Positions 8,540 through 17,244 of a DNA stretch of 64,000 nt are shown here, piece after piece. The notes under the pieces were generated by a model. It saw nothing but the letters and a program-made list of their open reading frames with translations. It was not told the origin of the DNA and did not search any database. Source of the stretch: Vibrio sp. ES.051 (GTDB lineage Bacteria > Pseudomonadota > Gammaproteobacteria > Enterobacterales > Vibrionaceae). Made by a program: the position numbers and the translations under genes. Numbering within the stretch: position 1 is the first letter of the stretch; each line of letters opens with the position of its first letter. Location of the stretch: positions 1,172,293 through 1,236,292 of the forward strand of contig NZ_PDJL01000003.1 in assembly GCF_002563795.1 (NCBI RefSeq), in the 5' to 3' direction.

Positions 8540-8878
8540 GACATGCCTTGTTGGAAGCTTAACGTACGATTTGACCAACACGACATGGCGAGAAGACTGC
8601 AAGATACGCTTCGAGCAGGCTGGTATTTCCGAGTGTTGGAAGAAGGCGATATCGGTGCAGGTGACGAGATTATTCTGTGTGAAAGACCATTATCCAAAAT
8701 GGCCACTGGCTCGTATTTTGGGCGCGGTTTTCAGATAGAGAAGAACTCACTAAACTGTTTGTGAACTGCCGTTAGTCGAGTCTTGGGGCCGCTCATCGAA
8801 CGCCGCCTAGAAACCAGTCAAGTAGAAGACTGCGAAATGCGCTTGGTTGGCCCAACTCGGGTTTATGCCCAACAGTGA
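8540..8878 (+). pseudogene. MOSC-domain (YiiM-like) gene, decayed C-terminal part
   Basis: The first frame encodes [18 protein letters not shown] and [18 protein letters not shown], the C-terminal core of YiiM-type MOSC proteins (CWKL, GWYxRVLxxG). The frame breaks after CERPLSK: an alternative frame gives WPLARIL and LTKLFVN, and a further shift gives PLIERRLETSQVEDCEMRL and GPTRVYAQQ before TGA at 8876-8878. The N-terminal half of about 110 residues is absent. It is therefore a pseudogene with several frameshifts. Intact family members reduce N-hydroxylated compounds using molybdenum cofactor. Confidence 0.75.
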
Positions 8879-8880
8879 AA

Positions 8881-8920
8881 CGCTCTGAACTGGTTATGGC
8901 GTTAAGAGCGTGGCTTTTTT
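8881..8920 (+). terminator. Terminator after the MOSC pseudogene
   Basis: CGCTCTGAAC and GTTAAGAGCG pair with one mismatch (8881-8910) and are followed by a run of T at 8915-8920. The intact hairpin shows where the old gene ended. Confidence 0.6.
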
Positions 8921-8922
8921 GT

Positions 8923-10161
8923 TTACTTCGCGCTCGGCGCTGAACGTTTCGGCTTACCTTGGAACTGCTTAATGCTCTTCTTCGCATTAGTCCGGCGGTT
9001 GGCTTTTTTATCGCGAGGCGCGCGGTTGCTCTCGCCTGTCGAAGGCTTGTCTGTCACAGGAAAACCTTCCAGATCTTGCACTGGCAGTCCACGTTGAGTG
9101 AGGTTACGAATCGCGCTCAGTGCGTCCATTTCACCATGGCATACCAGCGAAATGGCCACACCTTGCTTTCCTGCTCGAGCTGTACGCCCTACTCGGTGAA
9201 CGTAAGTTTCTGCATGCATTGGCAATTCAAAATTGATCACCACAGGCAGTTGTTCAATGTGAACGCCGCGCGCTAATAGATCGGTGGCGATAAGTACCTT
9301 TGTCTGCCCAGATTTAAACTGCGCCAGTACTTCTTCTCGCTCATCTTGGCTCTTGTTACCATGCAGCGCATTGGTTGAGATTCCAGCTTTATTCAACTTC
9401 TTCGCCAAACCATCGGCGTTCTCTTTCGCACTGATAAAGACCAATACCTGCGTCCAAACATTTTGCTTGATAAGTTCAACCAACGCCTTGATCTTACTGC
9501 CTTTATTGACCAAATATAGCGTTTCAGTGATGTCTTGGTTGGTGCTGTTTTCTTGATGCGCAGTCACCTGTTTTGGGGCGTGCATCAACTGCTTGGCTTT
9601 TTCCTTCAACTCTTCAGAGAAGGTCGCTGAGAACATCGCGGTTTGGCGCTGATTTGAGGTTTGCATCGCGATGTTTTTTACATCTGGCCAAAAGCCCATA
9701 TCAAGCAAACGGTCAGCTTCATCCAACACTAGGTAATGAATATTGCTCAAATCCAAGCCGTTGTCTGCTAGGTCAACCAAACGACCTGTCGTCGCGACAA
9801 GGACATGAGGCTCGTTCGCCAGCGCCTGTTGTTGTTGCTCTTTATCAACGCCACCACACAAACACACTGCTTTAAGACCAATAGCTTGACCGACTTGGTT
9901 GATCGCTTCACTCACTTGCATTGCCAGCTCACGCGTTGGCACTAGAATCAGCGCTTTTTGCTGAGAATTTACGTTGAGTTTTTCTAACAAAGGCAAAGCA
10001 TAAGCAAGCGTTTTGCCGCTGCCCGTATTCGCCAATGCCAACACGTCTTTGCCCGCTAACAGTTCAGGAATCGCTAACGCTTGAATATCGGTCGGCTTCT
10101 TGAAGTCTTTTGGCAGTGCGTGAATCAGCTCAGAACTTAATGAGAGAGTAGAAAATGGCAT
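8923..10161 (-). CDS. DEAD-box ATP-dependent RNA helicase (RhlE-like)
   Basis: A 412-residue helicase with motifs in order: Q-motif region (KPTDIQALAIPELLAG), motif I ANTGSGKT, PTREL, VATTGRL, DEAD in LVLDEADRLLDMGF, SAT, VFISAK, ATDLLARGVHI and HRVGRTARAG. A basic, Lys/Arg-rich tail follows the second RecA-like domain and probably binds RNA. The family unwinds short RNA duplexes in ribosome assembly and RNA decay. The start is ATG 10161 because AAGGT precedes it and the protein begins MPFSTLSLSSEL like its relatives; the frame runs on to 10260 without support. Confidence 0.9.
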   Translation of the reverse strand: MPFSTLSLSSELIHALPKDFKKPTDIQALAIPELLAGKDVLALANTGSGKTLAYALPLLEKLNVNSQQKALILVPTRELAMQVSEAINQVGQAIGLKAVCLCGGVDKEQQQQALANEPHVLVATTGRLVDLADNGLDLSNIHYLVLDEADRLLDMGFWPDVKNIAMQTSNQRQTAMFSATFSEELKEKAKQLMHAPKQVTAHQENSTNQDITETLYLVNKGSKIKALVELIKQNVWTQVLVFISAKENADGLAKKLNKAGISTNALHGNKSQDEREEVLAQFKSGQTKVLIATDLLARGVHIEQLPVVINFELPMHAETYVHRVGRTARAGKQGVAISLVCHGEMDALSAIRNLTQRGLPVQDLEGFPVTDKPSTGESNRAPRDKKANRRTNAKKSIKQFQGKPKRSAPSAK

Positions 10162-10310
10162 TAACTTAACCTTGTGCTTTTGGTTGAAGAGGCAATAAAA
10201 ACAATGAAGATGCGGTAGAGCGCAGGCGCGGACTTTACCACAATCTGCTAGGTGAACCATCCTATTTTAGGCGCTTAAACCAAGCGTCGCCTGTGTAAAT
10301 CGTCAGAAAA

Positions 10311-10344
10311 CAAAAAAGCGCAGAGCCGAAACTCTGCGCTTTTT
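10311..10344. terminator. Terminator of uxuA (also readable from the other strand)
   Basis: AGCGCAGAG-ccgaaa-CTCTGCGCT (10317-10340) has A-tracts on the left and T-tracts on the right. It ends uxuA on the reverse strand. Confidence 0.85.
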
Positions 10345-10368
10345 AAATGACTTTTACATTGTAAATTG

Positions 10369-11556
10369 TTACTTGGTGTAGAAAGCGCGTTTAAGTGCCA
10401 TCTCTAGACCGCGAACTTCTGCCAACCCTTTCAAGCGCCCAATGGCCGAATAGCCAGGATTGGTCTGCTTGTTCAGGTCATCGAGCATTTGATGGCCATG
10501 ATCTGGGCGCATCGGGATCAAACGATGGTCGCCAACCTCTGCACGACGTCGCTCTTCGTCTAGAATCGCCATCACCACATTGTACATATCGACGTCGCCA
10601 TCAAGGTGAGCCGCCTCGTGGAACGTCAGTGGGTTGCTTTCTTCACGCTGGGTGGAACGCAAGTGCGTGAAATAAATACGATCGCCATGCTTTTTGATCA
10701 TCTTTACCAGATCGTTATCACCGCGCACGCCGTAAGAGCCTGTACACATGGTTAATCCGTTCATTTTGCTTGGTACTTTTTCGGTTAACCAATCAATATC
10801 TTCGATAGTAGACACCACTCGCGGTAAACCAAGAATTGGGCGTGGTGGATCATCTGGATGTACCGCAAGCTTCAAGCCGTGCGCTTCACATATTGGCATC
10901 AATTCTGAGAGGAAGTAAGCCATGTGCTCGCGCAGTTGATCTTTGCTGGTGCTTGCGTAGCGATCAAGCTGAGCTTGGAACTCTTCAAGCGTATAACCTT
11001 CTTCGGCCCCCGGTAAGCCTGCAATAATGTTGCTGGTTAGCTGTTGGATTTGCGCAGCGGTCATGTTGTTGAAGTATTCTTGCGCTTGCGTTTGCTCAGC
11101 TTCGGTATAATCCGCTTGTGCCCCTGGACGCTTTAAAATATGCAGTTCAAATGCTGCGAATGCGATTTGGTCAAAACGTAATGCTTTTGAGCCATCTGGC
11201 ATTTCATATTCTAGATCCGTACGCGTCCAATCTAATACTGGCATAAAGTTGTAGCAGACCGTATCAATGCCGGATTCTGCAAGATTGCGTAGTGTCTGTT
11301 TGTAGTTATCGATCCATTGTTGGAAGTCACCCGTTTGAGTTTTGATTTCTTCGTGAACAGGTACACTTTCAACCACTGACCACGTTAAGCCTTTCGCTTC
11401 GATGATGGCTTTACGCTTTAAAATCTCTTCTTTTGACCACACTTCACCATTTGGAATGTGGTGTAGGGCATTCACGATGCCTGTTGCGCCAGCTTGACGA
11501 ATATCGTCTAGCGACACTGGGTCGTTCGGGCCGTACCAACGCCAAGTTTGTTCCAT
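10369..11556 (-). CDS. uxuA: D-mannonate dehydratase UxuA
   Basis: UxuA removes water from D-mannonate to give 2-keto-3-deoxygluconate (KDG) in the cytosol. The protein has 395 residues (E. coli 394) and begins [19 protein letters not shown] as in enterobacteria, with [17 protein letters not shown] and [16 protein letters not shown], the block that supplies metal ligands. The start at 11556 has AGGTGA before it; an upstream in-frame start at 11565 is less likely. It lies next to uxuR in the hexuronate locus and is probably transcribed with it, although the 127-base gap could hold its own promoter. Confidence 0.96.
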   Translation of the reverse strand: MEQTWRWYGPNDPVSLDDIRQAGATGIVNALHHIPNGEVWSKEEILKRKAIIEAKGLTWSVVESVPVHEEIKTQTGDFQQWIDNYKQTLRNLAESGIDTVCYNFMPVLDWTRTDLEYEMPDGSKALRFDQIAFAAFELHILKRPGAQADYTEAEQTQAQEYFNNMTAAQIQQLTSNIIAGLPGAEEGYTLEEFQAQLDRYASTSKDQLREHMAYFLSELMPICEAHGLKLAVHPDDPPRPILGLPRVVSTIEDIDWLTEKVPSKMNGLTMCTGSYGVRGDNDLVKMIKKHGDRIYFTHLRSTQREESNPLTFHEAAHLDGDVDMYNVVMAILDEERRRAEVGDHRLIPMRPDHGHQMLDDLNKQTNPGYSAIGRLKGLAEVRGLEMALKRAFYTK

Positions 11557-11683
11557 GACTCTCACCTTTTTTAAGACGCACTCAACCCGCTCGAATTGAT
11601 CAAGCTAAGTGCAACGACTTCTTATAATGCAGCTACGGTAATGCAGCTGCGCTGACTATATCCGACCAAAGCCGGTAATGTGG

Positions 11684-12475
11684 TTAACGGTTTTCAGCTC
11701 CCTGTAGAACAACAGGGTTGGAGCTAAACAGATAACCATCAAAATTGGGGTCATCGATGTCAGACAGCTCCAATAGGCGCTGCTTGACGTTTTCAAGGTG
11801 TTGCCACATGGCGTTCTTTGCAGCAATAGGGTCTTTGCGCTGCAAGGCGGCGAGGATTTTGGCGTGATCGTCCAACCACTCTTCGCGGTAGTCTTGACCT
11901 ACAATACGAGAATGAAGTTTCTGCCACATCGGACTGTTCTCGCGTCGCTCCCAAGAGTGCTTCAACATGTCCACCAGAACAGAGTTTTGGGTTGCCTCTG
12001 CAATGCACATGTGAAACTTCTCATCACCGTTACAATCTGTCGTACCGCTCGCCAGTTCCTCTCGTTCTAACTCTAGGGCTGCACGCATTGTCACGATGTC
12101 ACTAGGCGTGACTTGCATTGCTGCAAACTCGGCAATGTTGCTTTCAAGTAACTGACGAGCTTGAAGCATTTCGAACGGGCCTGCATCATCACTGAGCACG
12201 CTTTCGTGGGAGTTCGGTTGAGATGGGACATTGATAACGTATACCCCAGAACCTTTCTTTACTTCGACAAGGTTTTCCAGTTCAAGCATGATGATCGCTT
12301 CACGCACAACGGTACGACTAACGTCAAGGCGTTCTGCGATATCGCGCTCAGGTGGCAGTCTGTCTCCGACCTTGTAGTGGCCGTTGATTAACTCTTGTCT
12401 TAAAACTAAACCGATCTCTTGATACGGTCTTTTCGGTTCAAAAGGCATCATGATGATATTATCACTGTATTCCAT
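11684..12475 (-). CDS. uxuR: GntR/FadR-family hexuronate repressor UxuR
   Basis: This 263-residue regulator has an N-terminal winged helix (about residues 15-80: RPYQEIGLVLRQEL, then RLPPERDIAERLDVSRTVVREAI) and a C-terminal helical FCD domain that binds the effector. It matches UxuR/ExuR in length and in the KKGSGVYV wing. In gamma-proteobacteria UxuR represses glucuronate genes until fructuronate or a related acid binds. The gene lies inside the locus it should control, and ATTGGT palindromes of the UxuR type lie before it and in the divergent control region. Confidence 0.92.
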   Translation of the reverse strand: MEYSDNIIMMPFEPKRPYQEIGLVLRQELINGHYKVGDRLPPERDIAERLDVSRTVVREAIIMLELENLVEVKKGSGVYVINVPSQPNSHESVLSDDAGPFEMLQARQLLESNIAEFAAMQVTPSDIVTMRAALELEREELASGTTDCNGDEKFHMCIAEATQNSVLVDMLKHSWERRENSPMWQKLHSRIVGQDYREEWLDDHAKILAALQRKDPIAAKNAMWQHLENVKQRLLELSDIDDPNFDGYLFSSNPVVLQGAENR

Positions 12476-12498
12476 TTAACTTCTCACGCCATCATAAC

Positions 12499-12520
12499 GA
12501 CCAATAAAAATTGGTCAACC
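12499..12520. promoter_or_regulatory. Candidate UxuR operator upstream of uxuR
   Basis: GACCAAT-aaaa-ATTGGTC is a perfect palindrome at 12499-12516, and ATTGGTCAACC overlaps its right half. These share the ATTGGT half-site of the UxuR/ExuR operator (ATTGGTnnACCAAT). The position 24 bases before the uxuR start suggests autoregulation. Confidence 0.6.
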
Positions 12521-12582
12521 TCTATGTACCAGAATGTGGTAACACCTTGTTTTCGATTATTTGTTACTGATTTTTTTATAAA

Positions 12583-13566
12583 TTATTGAACGGCTTTGAT
12601 CTTCTCAACCAGTTCATTTAATTCAGGGCTTGTCTTTACTAAATCCGCATACATAGGCTGAACGGCTTCTACGAACGCCGCTTTATTTGGTTCAACAAAA
12701 GTCACGCCCATTTTTTCTGCTTTTGCACGCTCTTTCGCTTCAGACTCCGCCCATAGTTGCTTCATGTATTCGGAAGAGTCTGTCGCGGCTTTCATCAGTG
12801 TTTTTTGTTGCTCTGGCGTGAGCTTGTCATAAGTTTTCGTTGAGATAACCAATACATCCGGCACCATAGTGTGCTCGTCTAGACTGAAGTATTTTGATAC
12901 CTCACTGTGACGGCTCAAGCTAAATGATGGGATGTTGTTTTCTGCTGCATCTACGACACCTTGTTGCAATGCGGTGTATAGCTCTCCGTAAGCAAGCGGG
13001 GTCGGGTTGCCGCCAAGTGCTCTTACCATTGCGATCGCTGAGGGGCTTGGCTGCACACGTACTTTCAGGCCTTTTAGATCGTCAGGTGTGTTGATTGGTT
13101 TGTTGGTGTAGAAGCTACGCGCGCCGGCATCGTAGTAAGTCACGCCTATAAAGCCGCTGTCTGCCGAAGAGTTTAGGATTTCACGACCTACTTCACCATC
13201 TGTCACGGAGTAGTAATGGTTTTTATCACGGAATAAGTAAGGCAGGTTGAATGCTGCATAAGCTGGAGAAAAAGCTTCCAATTCTGCCGCGTTACTCTTC
13301 ACCATGTCCAGTGCACCGTTTTGCATCAGTTCCATGGATTCACGCTGTGTGCCTAGCTGGGCATCAGGGTAAATACGGATACGTACTTCACCATCGGTCA
13401 TTTCACGAACTTCTTTCGCCATAAAGCTCATTGCTTTATGTACTGCATGGTCACGAGGGTGATTGTGACTCAGCTTTATCGTCGTTGCAGCATAAGCAGA
13501 AGCCGTGGCGCCGAGGGTCATTGCAGCACCGACTATAGCGCTTAAAAGAGTTTTACGCGTCATCAT
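12583..13566 (-). CDS. TRAP transporter substrate-binding protein (DctP family), hexuronate
   Basis: This is the periplasmic binding protein of a tripartite ATP-independent transporter. It has 327 residues with a signal peptide ending in TASAYA before ATTIKLSHNHPRDH. DctP-family blocks follow: DAQLGTQRESMELMQNG, LPYLFRDKNHY, the conserved Arg in LKVRVQPSPSAIAMV (it holds the substrate carboxylate) and QGVVDAAENN. The start is ATG 13566, nine bases after AAGGAG; the longer frame to 13674 lacks support. Divergent from its two permease genes and surrounded by glucuronate enzymes, it most likely binds a hexuronate. Confidence 0.93.
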   Translation of the reverse strand: MMTRKTLLSAIVGAAMTLGATASAYAATTIKLSHNHPRDHAVHKAMSFMAKEVREMTDGEVRIRIYPDAQLGTQRESMELMQNGALDMVKSNAAELEAFSPAYAAFNLPYLFRDKNHYYSVTDGEVGREILNSSADSGFIGVTYYDAGARSFYTNKPINTPDDLKGLKVRVQPSPSAIAMVRALGGNPTPLAYGELYTALQQGVVDAAENNIPSFSLSRHSEVSKYFSLDEHTMVPDVLVISTKTYDKLTPEQQKTLMKAATDSSEYMKQLWAESEAKERAKAEKMGVTFVEPNKAAFVEAVQPMYADLVKTSPELNELVEKIKAVQ

Positions 13567-13685
13567 TGTTCTATTCTCCTTGGATTGGTTGTCCAATATG
13601 TAGGGTGATTTTAATTTTTTCACGGTATTGCTTGTTTCAAGCTCATTATTAGCGATAGGAAAACCGAGCGTCAAAGCAAAAAAAC

Positions 13686-13698
13686 AAATTGGTTGACC
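13686..13698. promoter_or_regulatory. UxuR-like operator half-site in the divergent control region
   Basis: AAATTGGTTGACC contains one full ATTGGT half and an ACC partner, close to the start region of the TRAP binding-protein gene. Confidence 0.5.
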
Positions 13699-13722
13699 TT
13701 AATCACAATAATAACCCTTGTT

Positions 13723-13734
13723 TTGGTTGACCAA
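13723..13734. promoter_or_regulatory. UxuR-like operator in the divergent control region
   Basis: TTGGTTGACCAA is a near-perfect dyad matching TTGGTnnACCAA. It lies seven bases from the CRP site at 13741. Confidence 0.65.
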
Positions 13735-13740
13735 TGTGGT

Positions 13741-13756
13741 TGTGAGCCAGCTCACA
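13741..13756. promoter_or_regulatory. CRP-cAMP binding site
   Basis: TGTGAGCCAGCTCACA has both CRP half-sites (TGTGA-N6-TCACA) without mismatch. It lies between the divergent TRAP promoters, so catabolite control of both arms is likely. Confidence 0.8.
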
Positions 13757-13834
13757 TGACAACCAAATCGGCTAACTTATAATCTCCTCAGTAAAATAGC
13801 GTATGTTACTGCCCTACACAGGAACACTTTCTAT

Positions 13835-13848
13835 ATTGGTAAACCAAT
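13835..13848. promoter_or_regulatory. UxuR operator before the TRAP permease operon
   Basis: ATTGGTAAACCAAT is a perfect dyad fit to the UxuR/ExuR operator. It lies 40 bases before the small permease start, where a bound repressor would block the rightward operon. Confidence 0.75.
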
Positions 13849-13888
13849 TGTTATGAGATGCGCACATATTGATTGAAAGGAAAATAAA

Positions 13889-14401
13889 ATGAATAAATTG
13901 GTTAAATGGATCAATCGGGGACTGGCCGCTTTTACCATCTCTCTCTCGACCTTCCTCGTCTTTTGCGTAGTTTGGCAAGTGATATCACGTTATGTGATTG
14001 GCAAACCAAGTACCGTAACAGATGAACTCGCTCGTTATCTCTTTATGTGGGTTGCCCTTATCGGTGCGGCTTACACCACAGGTCTAAAGCGTCATCTTGC
14101 CATCGACTTACTCACGATGAAGCTGCAAGGTAAACGTAAACTCATCAATGAAATTATCATCCAAGTCGCCATTGCGCTGTTCTCTTATGTGGTTTTGGTC
14201 CATGGCGGCACTCAACTGTCCTTAAAAACGCTAGCGACCGGCCAGTTAACACCTGCACTTAGCTTAGAAATGGGCTACATCTACTTGTGTCTTCCACTTA
14301 GTGGCGCCCTGATGATCTTTTACTCGGTGGTATTTGCTTTCGATCGCATCAAACAATTGACGTCTGGTGAAGCCCTACTCACCAACACCCAACTTGATTA
14401 A
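13889..14401 (+). CDS. TRAP transporter small permease (DctQ family)
   Basis: A 170-residue protein with four hydrophobic helices, the size and topology of DctQ subunits. The first helix is followed by RYVIGKPSTVTDELARYLFMW, a block conserved in small TRAP permeases (the WxDExxR region). GAAAGGAAAATAA precedes the ATG. It is the first gene of the rightward hexuronate operon, with the large permease 14 bases downstream, and it joins that protein in the inner membrane to form the transport channel. Confidence 0.92.
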   Translation: MNKLVKWINRGLAAFTISLSTFLVFCVVWQVISRYVIGKPSTVTDELARYLFMWVALIGAAYTTGLKRHLAIDLLTMKLQGKRKLINEIIIQVAIALFSYVVLVHGGTQLSLKTLATGQLTPALSLEMGYIYLCLPLSGALMIFYSVVFAFDRIKQLTSGEALLTNTQLD

Positions 14402-14415
14402 TAGAGGTTTCCACA

Positions 14416-15717
14416 ATGGAATGGCAATTAATTCTTACCTTGTTCGGTAGCTTCGCGGTTTTGCTCGCGATTGGTGTGCCGGTTTCTTTCGCTATCGGCT
14501 TGTCGTCGCTAGCAACCATTTTGATGAGCTTACCGTTAGAGCCTGCAATCGCGGTAGTGGCGCAGCGTATGGCGGCTGGCCTTGATAACTTTGCTCTATT
14601 GGCAATCCCGTTCTTTATTTTGGCGGGCAACATCATGAACCAAGGCGGTATCGCCTTGCGCCTGATTAATTTGGCGAAAGTGTTGGGGGGGCGTCTTCCT
14701 GGCTCACTAGCGCACGTTAACGTGATGGCGAACATGATGTTTGGTTCAATTTCAGGCTCAGCGGTAGCGTCAGCCGCTGCTGTGGGTGGGACGATGTCGC
14801 CATTGCAAAAGAAAGATGGTTACGATGAAAATTTCTCTGCGGCAGTCAACATCACTTCATGTCCTGCAGGCTTGTTGATACCGCCAAGCAATACGCTGAT
14901 CGTGTTCTCACTCGTATCCGGTGGTACTTCTATTGCCGCGCTATTTTTAGCTGGTTACATTCCTGGCATCTTGATGGGACTGAGCATTATGACTGTGGCG
15001 GGTGTTATTGCTAAGCGCCGTGGCTATTCAATTGCGGCTCGTCCTTCTTTGACAATGGTTTGGGATACGTTTTTAAAAGCCGCGCCTTCATTAGCCCTTA
15101 TTGTTGTGATCATGGGCGGCATCATTGGCGGTATCTTCACGGCAACCGAAGCCTCTGCGATTGCAGTTGTCTATACATTCGTGTTGGCGGTTCTGGTTTA
15201 CCGAGAAGTAAAATGGCGTGATCTTCCAAAGATAATCCTAGAGTCTGCAGTAACGACGTCTATCGTATTACTGCTTGTGGGCGCTTCCATGGGGATGTCT
15301 TGGGCTATGGCTAATGCGGATATTCCTTACATGATTGCGGACGCGCTTCTCGCCATTTCAGACAACCCAATGATCATTCTACTTATCATTAATATCATCC
15401 TGCTGATTGTGGGTATCTTCATGGATATGACGCCAGCGGTGCTGATCTTTACACCTATCTTCCTGCCTATTGCATTAGATATGGGCATCGATCCTGTGCA
15501 CTTCGGCATCATGATGACCTTCAACTTAGCTATCGGTATCTGCACCCCGCCAGTGGGTAGTGCATTATTCATCGGTTGTTCTGTGGCTAACATCGCGATT
15601 GATAAAGTCATTAAGCCACTATTGCCATTCTATGCTGCTCTGATTTTAGCGTTGATGGCAGTGACCTTTATTCCTGAGCTGAGCCTTTTCCTACCGAACC
15701 TAGTCCTTGGCTATTAA
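14416..15717 (+). CDS. TRAP transporter large permease (DctM family)
   Basis: The 433-residue protein has about 12 hydrophobic helices. DctM markers include LAIPFFILAGNIMNQGGIA, GSISGSAVASAAAVGG, LIPPSNTLIVF and IFMDMTPAVLIFTPIFLP. It couples sodium entry to uptake of the acid delivered by the periplasmic protein encoded at 12583-13566. AGAGGTTTCC precedes the start. A UUCG-capped hairpin follows the stop codon and separates it from uxuB. Confidence 0.95.
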   Translation: MEWQLILTLFGSFAVLLAIGVPVSFAIGLSSLATILMSLPLEPAIAVVAQRMAAGLDNFALLAIPFFILAGNIMNQGGIALRLINLAKVLGGRLPGSLAHVNVMANMMFGSISGSAVASAAAVGGTMSPLQKKDGYDENFSAAVNITSCPAGLLIPPSNTLIVFSLVSGGTSIAALFLAGYIPGILMGLSIMTVAGVIAKRRGYSIAARPSLTMVWDTFLKAAPSLALIVVIMGGIIGGIFTATEASAIAVVYTFVLAVLVYREVKWRDLPKIILESAVTTSIVLLLVGASMGMSWAMANADIPYMIADALLAISDNPMIILLIINIILLIVGIFMDMTPAVLIFTPIFLPIALDMGIDPVHFGIMMTFNLAIGICTPPVGSALFIGCSVANIAIDKVIKPLLPFYAALILALMAVTFIPELSLFLPNLVLGY

Positions 15718-15733
15718 TTATTAAGATAAACAA

Positions 15734-15755
15734 TTCCGCGGGTTCGCCTGCGGAA
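15734..15755 (+). promoter_or_regulatory. UUCG-capped hairpin between the TRAP permease and uxuB
   Basis: TTCCGCGGG-ttcg-CCTGCGGAA folds into a nine-pair stem (one G-U) closed by a UUCG loop. No T-tract follows, and the uxuB ribosome site (AAAAGGG) starts two bases after it, so it is more likely an mRNA stabiliser or translation modulator than a terminator. Confidence 0.55.
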
Positions 15756-15768
15756 AAGGGATACAACA

Positions 15769-17232
15769 ATGAAGACTATTTCGAACTCCATCCTGAATGA
15801 AAACGTGCTAATGCCGAGCTACGACCGTTCGGCGCTTAAAAGCCGTATTGTTCACCTTGGTTTTGGTGCTTTTCACCGCGCTCATCAAGCGCTGTTGACC
15901 AATGAAACGCTGAGCAAGACAGGTTCTGATTGGGGCATTTGTGAAATCAACTTGTTTGGTGGTGAAGAGCTGATTAAGTCACTGCGCACGCAAGATCACC
16001 TTTACACAGTGGCAGAAAAAGGCGCAGAGTCGACGGAGGTGAAAGTGATTGGGTCAGTGACTGAGTCGCTACATCCTCATCTCGATGGTATCCAAACCGT
16101 GCTGGAAAAAATGGCAGAGCCGCAAGTCGCAATAGTGTCGATGACGATAACAGAGAAAGGCTACTGCGCTGACCCAGCAACCGGCACGCTAGATAGAAAC
16201 AATCCACTTGTCATTGCAGATCTTGCGCAACCAACAGAGCCGAAATCCGCCCTCGGGTACATTGTTCAAGCTCTGAAGATGCGTCGTGATCGCGGTCTTA
16301 CACCGTTCACGGTGATGTCTTGCGATAACGTGCAAGAGAACGGTCACGTCGCAAAAACAGCAATTCTAGAATTCGCTCAATTGCGTGATCCTGAGTTGTG
16401 CGATTGGATTGAAACCCATGTTACTTTCCCGTGTACCATGGTTGACCGCATTGTACCGGCGGCAACCGAAGAGACATTGACAGAAATCGCTGAATTACTT
16501 GGCTGCGAAGATCCTTGCGGCATTGCGTGTGAGCCTTTCCGTCAATGGGTGATTGAAGACAACTTCGTTGCTGGTCGTCCAGATTGGAACGTTGCTGACG
16601 CTGAGTTTGTGGTAGACGTAGTGCCTTACGAAGAGATGAAGCTGCGCATGCTTAATGGCAGTCACTCATTCTTGGCTTACTTAGGCTATTTGGGGGGCTA
16701 CGCGTGCATCTCCGATACCATGACGGACGAAGGCTACCGTAAAGCCGCGTTTGATATGATGATCAAAGCTCAAGCGCCATCACTGACGATGCCAGAAGGC
16801 ACCGATTTAGAAGGGTACGCTAAGCTGTTGATCGAGCGTTTCACTAACCCAAGTTTGAAGCACAGAACATGGCAAATTGCGATGGACGGTAGCCAGAAGA
16901 TCCCACAACGCATGGGGGGCAGTTTGCAATTCCATCTTGCACAAGGGTCTGATTTCTCATGGCTTGCGACGGCGATCGCTGGTTGGATGCGGTACGTTGC
17001 TGGCGTGGATGAGCAAGGTCATGAAATTGAGGTATGCGACCCCATGGCAGAGACTTTACGCAAAATTTGCGACCAACACGGTTTAAACGTTTCAGTCGTA
17101 CCTGCGCTGCTCTCTGTCGAGGCGATTTTCCCTGCCGAGCTGGGCCAAAACCCACAAGTGATCAAGGCGGTGAGCCGTGCTTACCAATCATTAATTGATC
17201 ACGGTGCTCGTGCGACCGTGGCTGAGCTGTAA
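15769..17232 (+). CDS. uxuB: Fructuronate reductase (D-mannonate oxidoreductase) UxuB
   Basis: UxuB reduces D-fructuronate to D-mannonate with NADH. The protein has 487 residues (E. coli 486). An N-terminal nucleotide-binding fold opens with IVHLGFGAFHRAHQA, and the C-terminal mannitol-dehydrogenase domain has KLRMLNGSHSFLAYLGYLGG, where the Lys/Asn/His catalytic residues of the family lie. UxaB (tagaturonate reductase) is related, but the FHRAHQA opening and the neighbouring uxuA favour UxuB. GGGATACAAC precedes the ATG. Confidence 0.93.
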   Translation: MKTISNSILNENVLMPSYDRSALKSRIVHLGFGAFHRAHQALLTNETLSKTGSDWGICEINLFGGEELIKSLRTQDHLYTVAEKGAESTEVKVIGSVTESLHPHLDGIQTVLEKMAEPQVAIVSMTITEKGYCADPATGTLDRNNPLVIADLAQPTEPKSALGYIVQALKMRRDRGLTPFTVMSCDNVQENGHVAKTAILEFAQLRDPELCDWIETHVTFPCTMVDRIVPAATEETLTEIAELLGCEDPCGIACEPFRQWVIEDNFVAGRPDWNVADAEFVVDVVPYEEMKLRMLNGSHSFLAYLGYLGGYACISDTMTDEGYRKAAFDMMIKAQAPSLTMPEGTDLEGYAKLLIERFTNPSLKHRTWQIAMDGSQKIPQRMGGSLQFHLAQGSDFSWLATAIAGWMRYVAGVDEQGHEIEVCDPMAETLRKICDQHGLNVSVVPALLSVEAIFPAELGQNPQVIKAVSRAYQSLIDHGARATVAEL

Positions 17233-17244
17233 GAGGAATTAACG

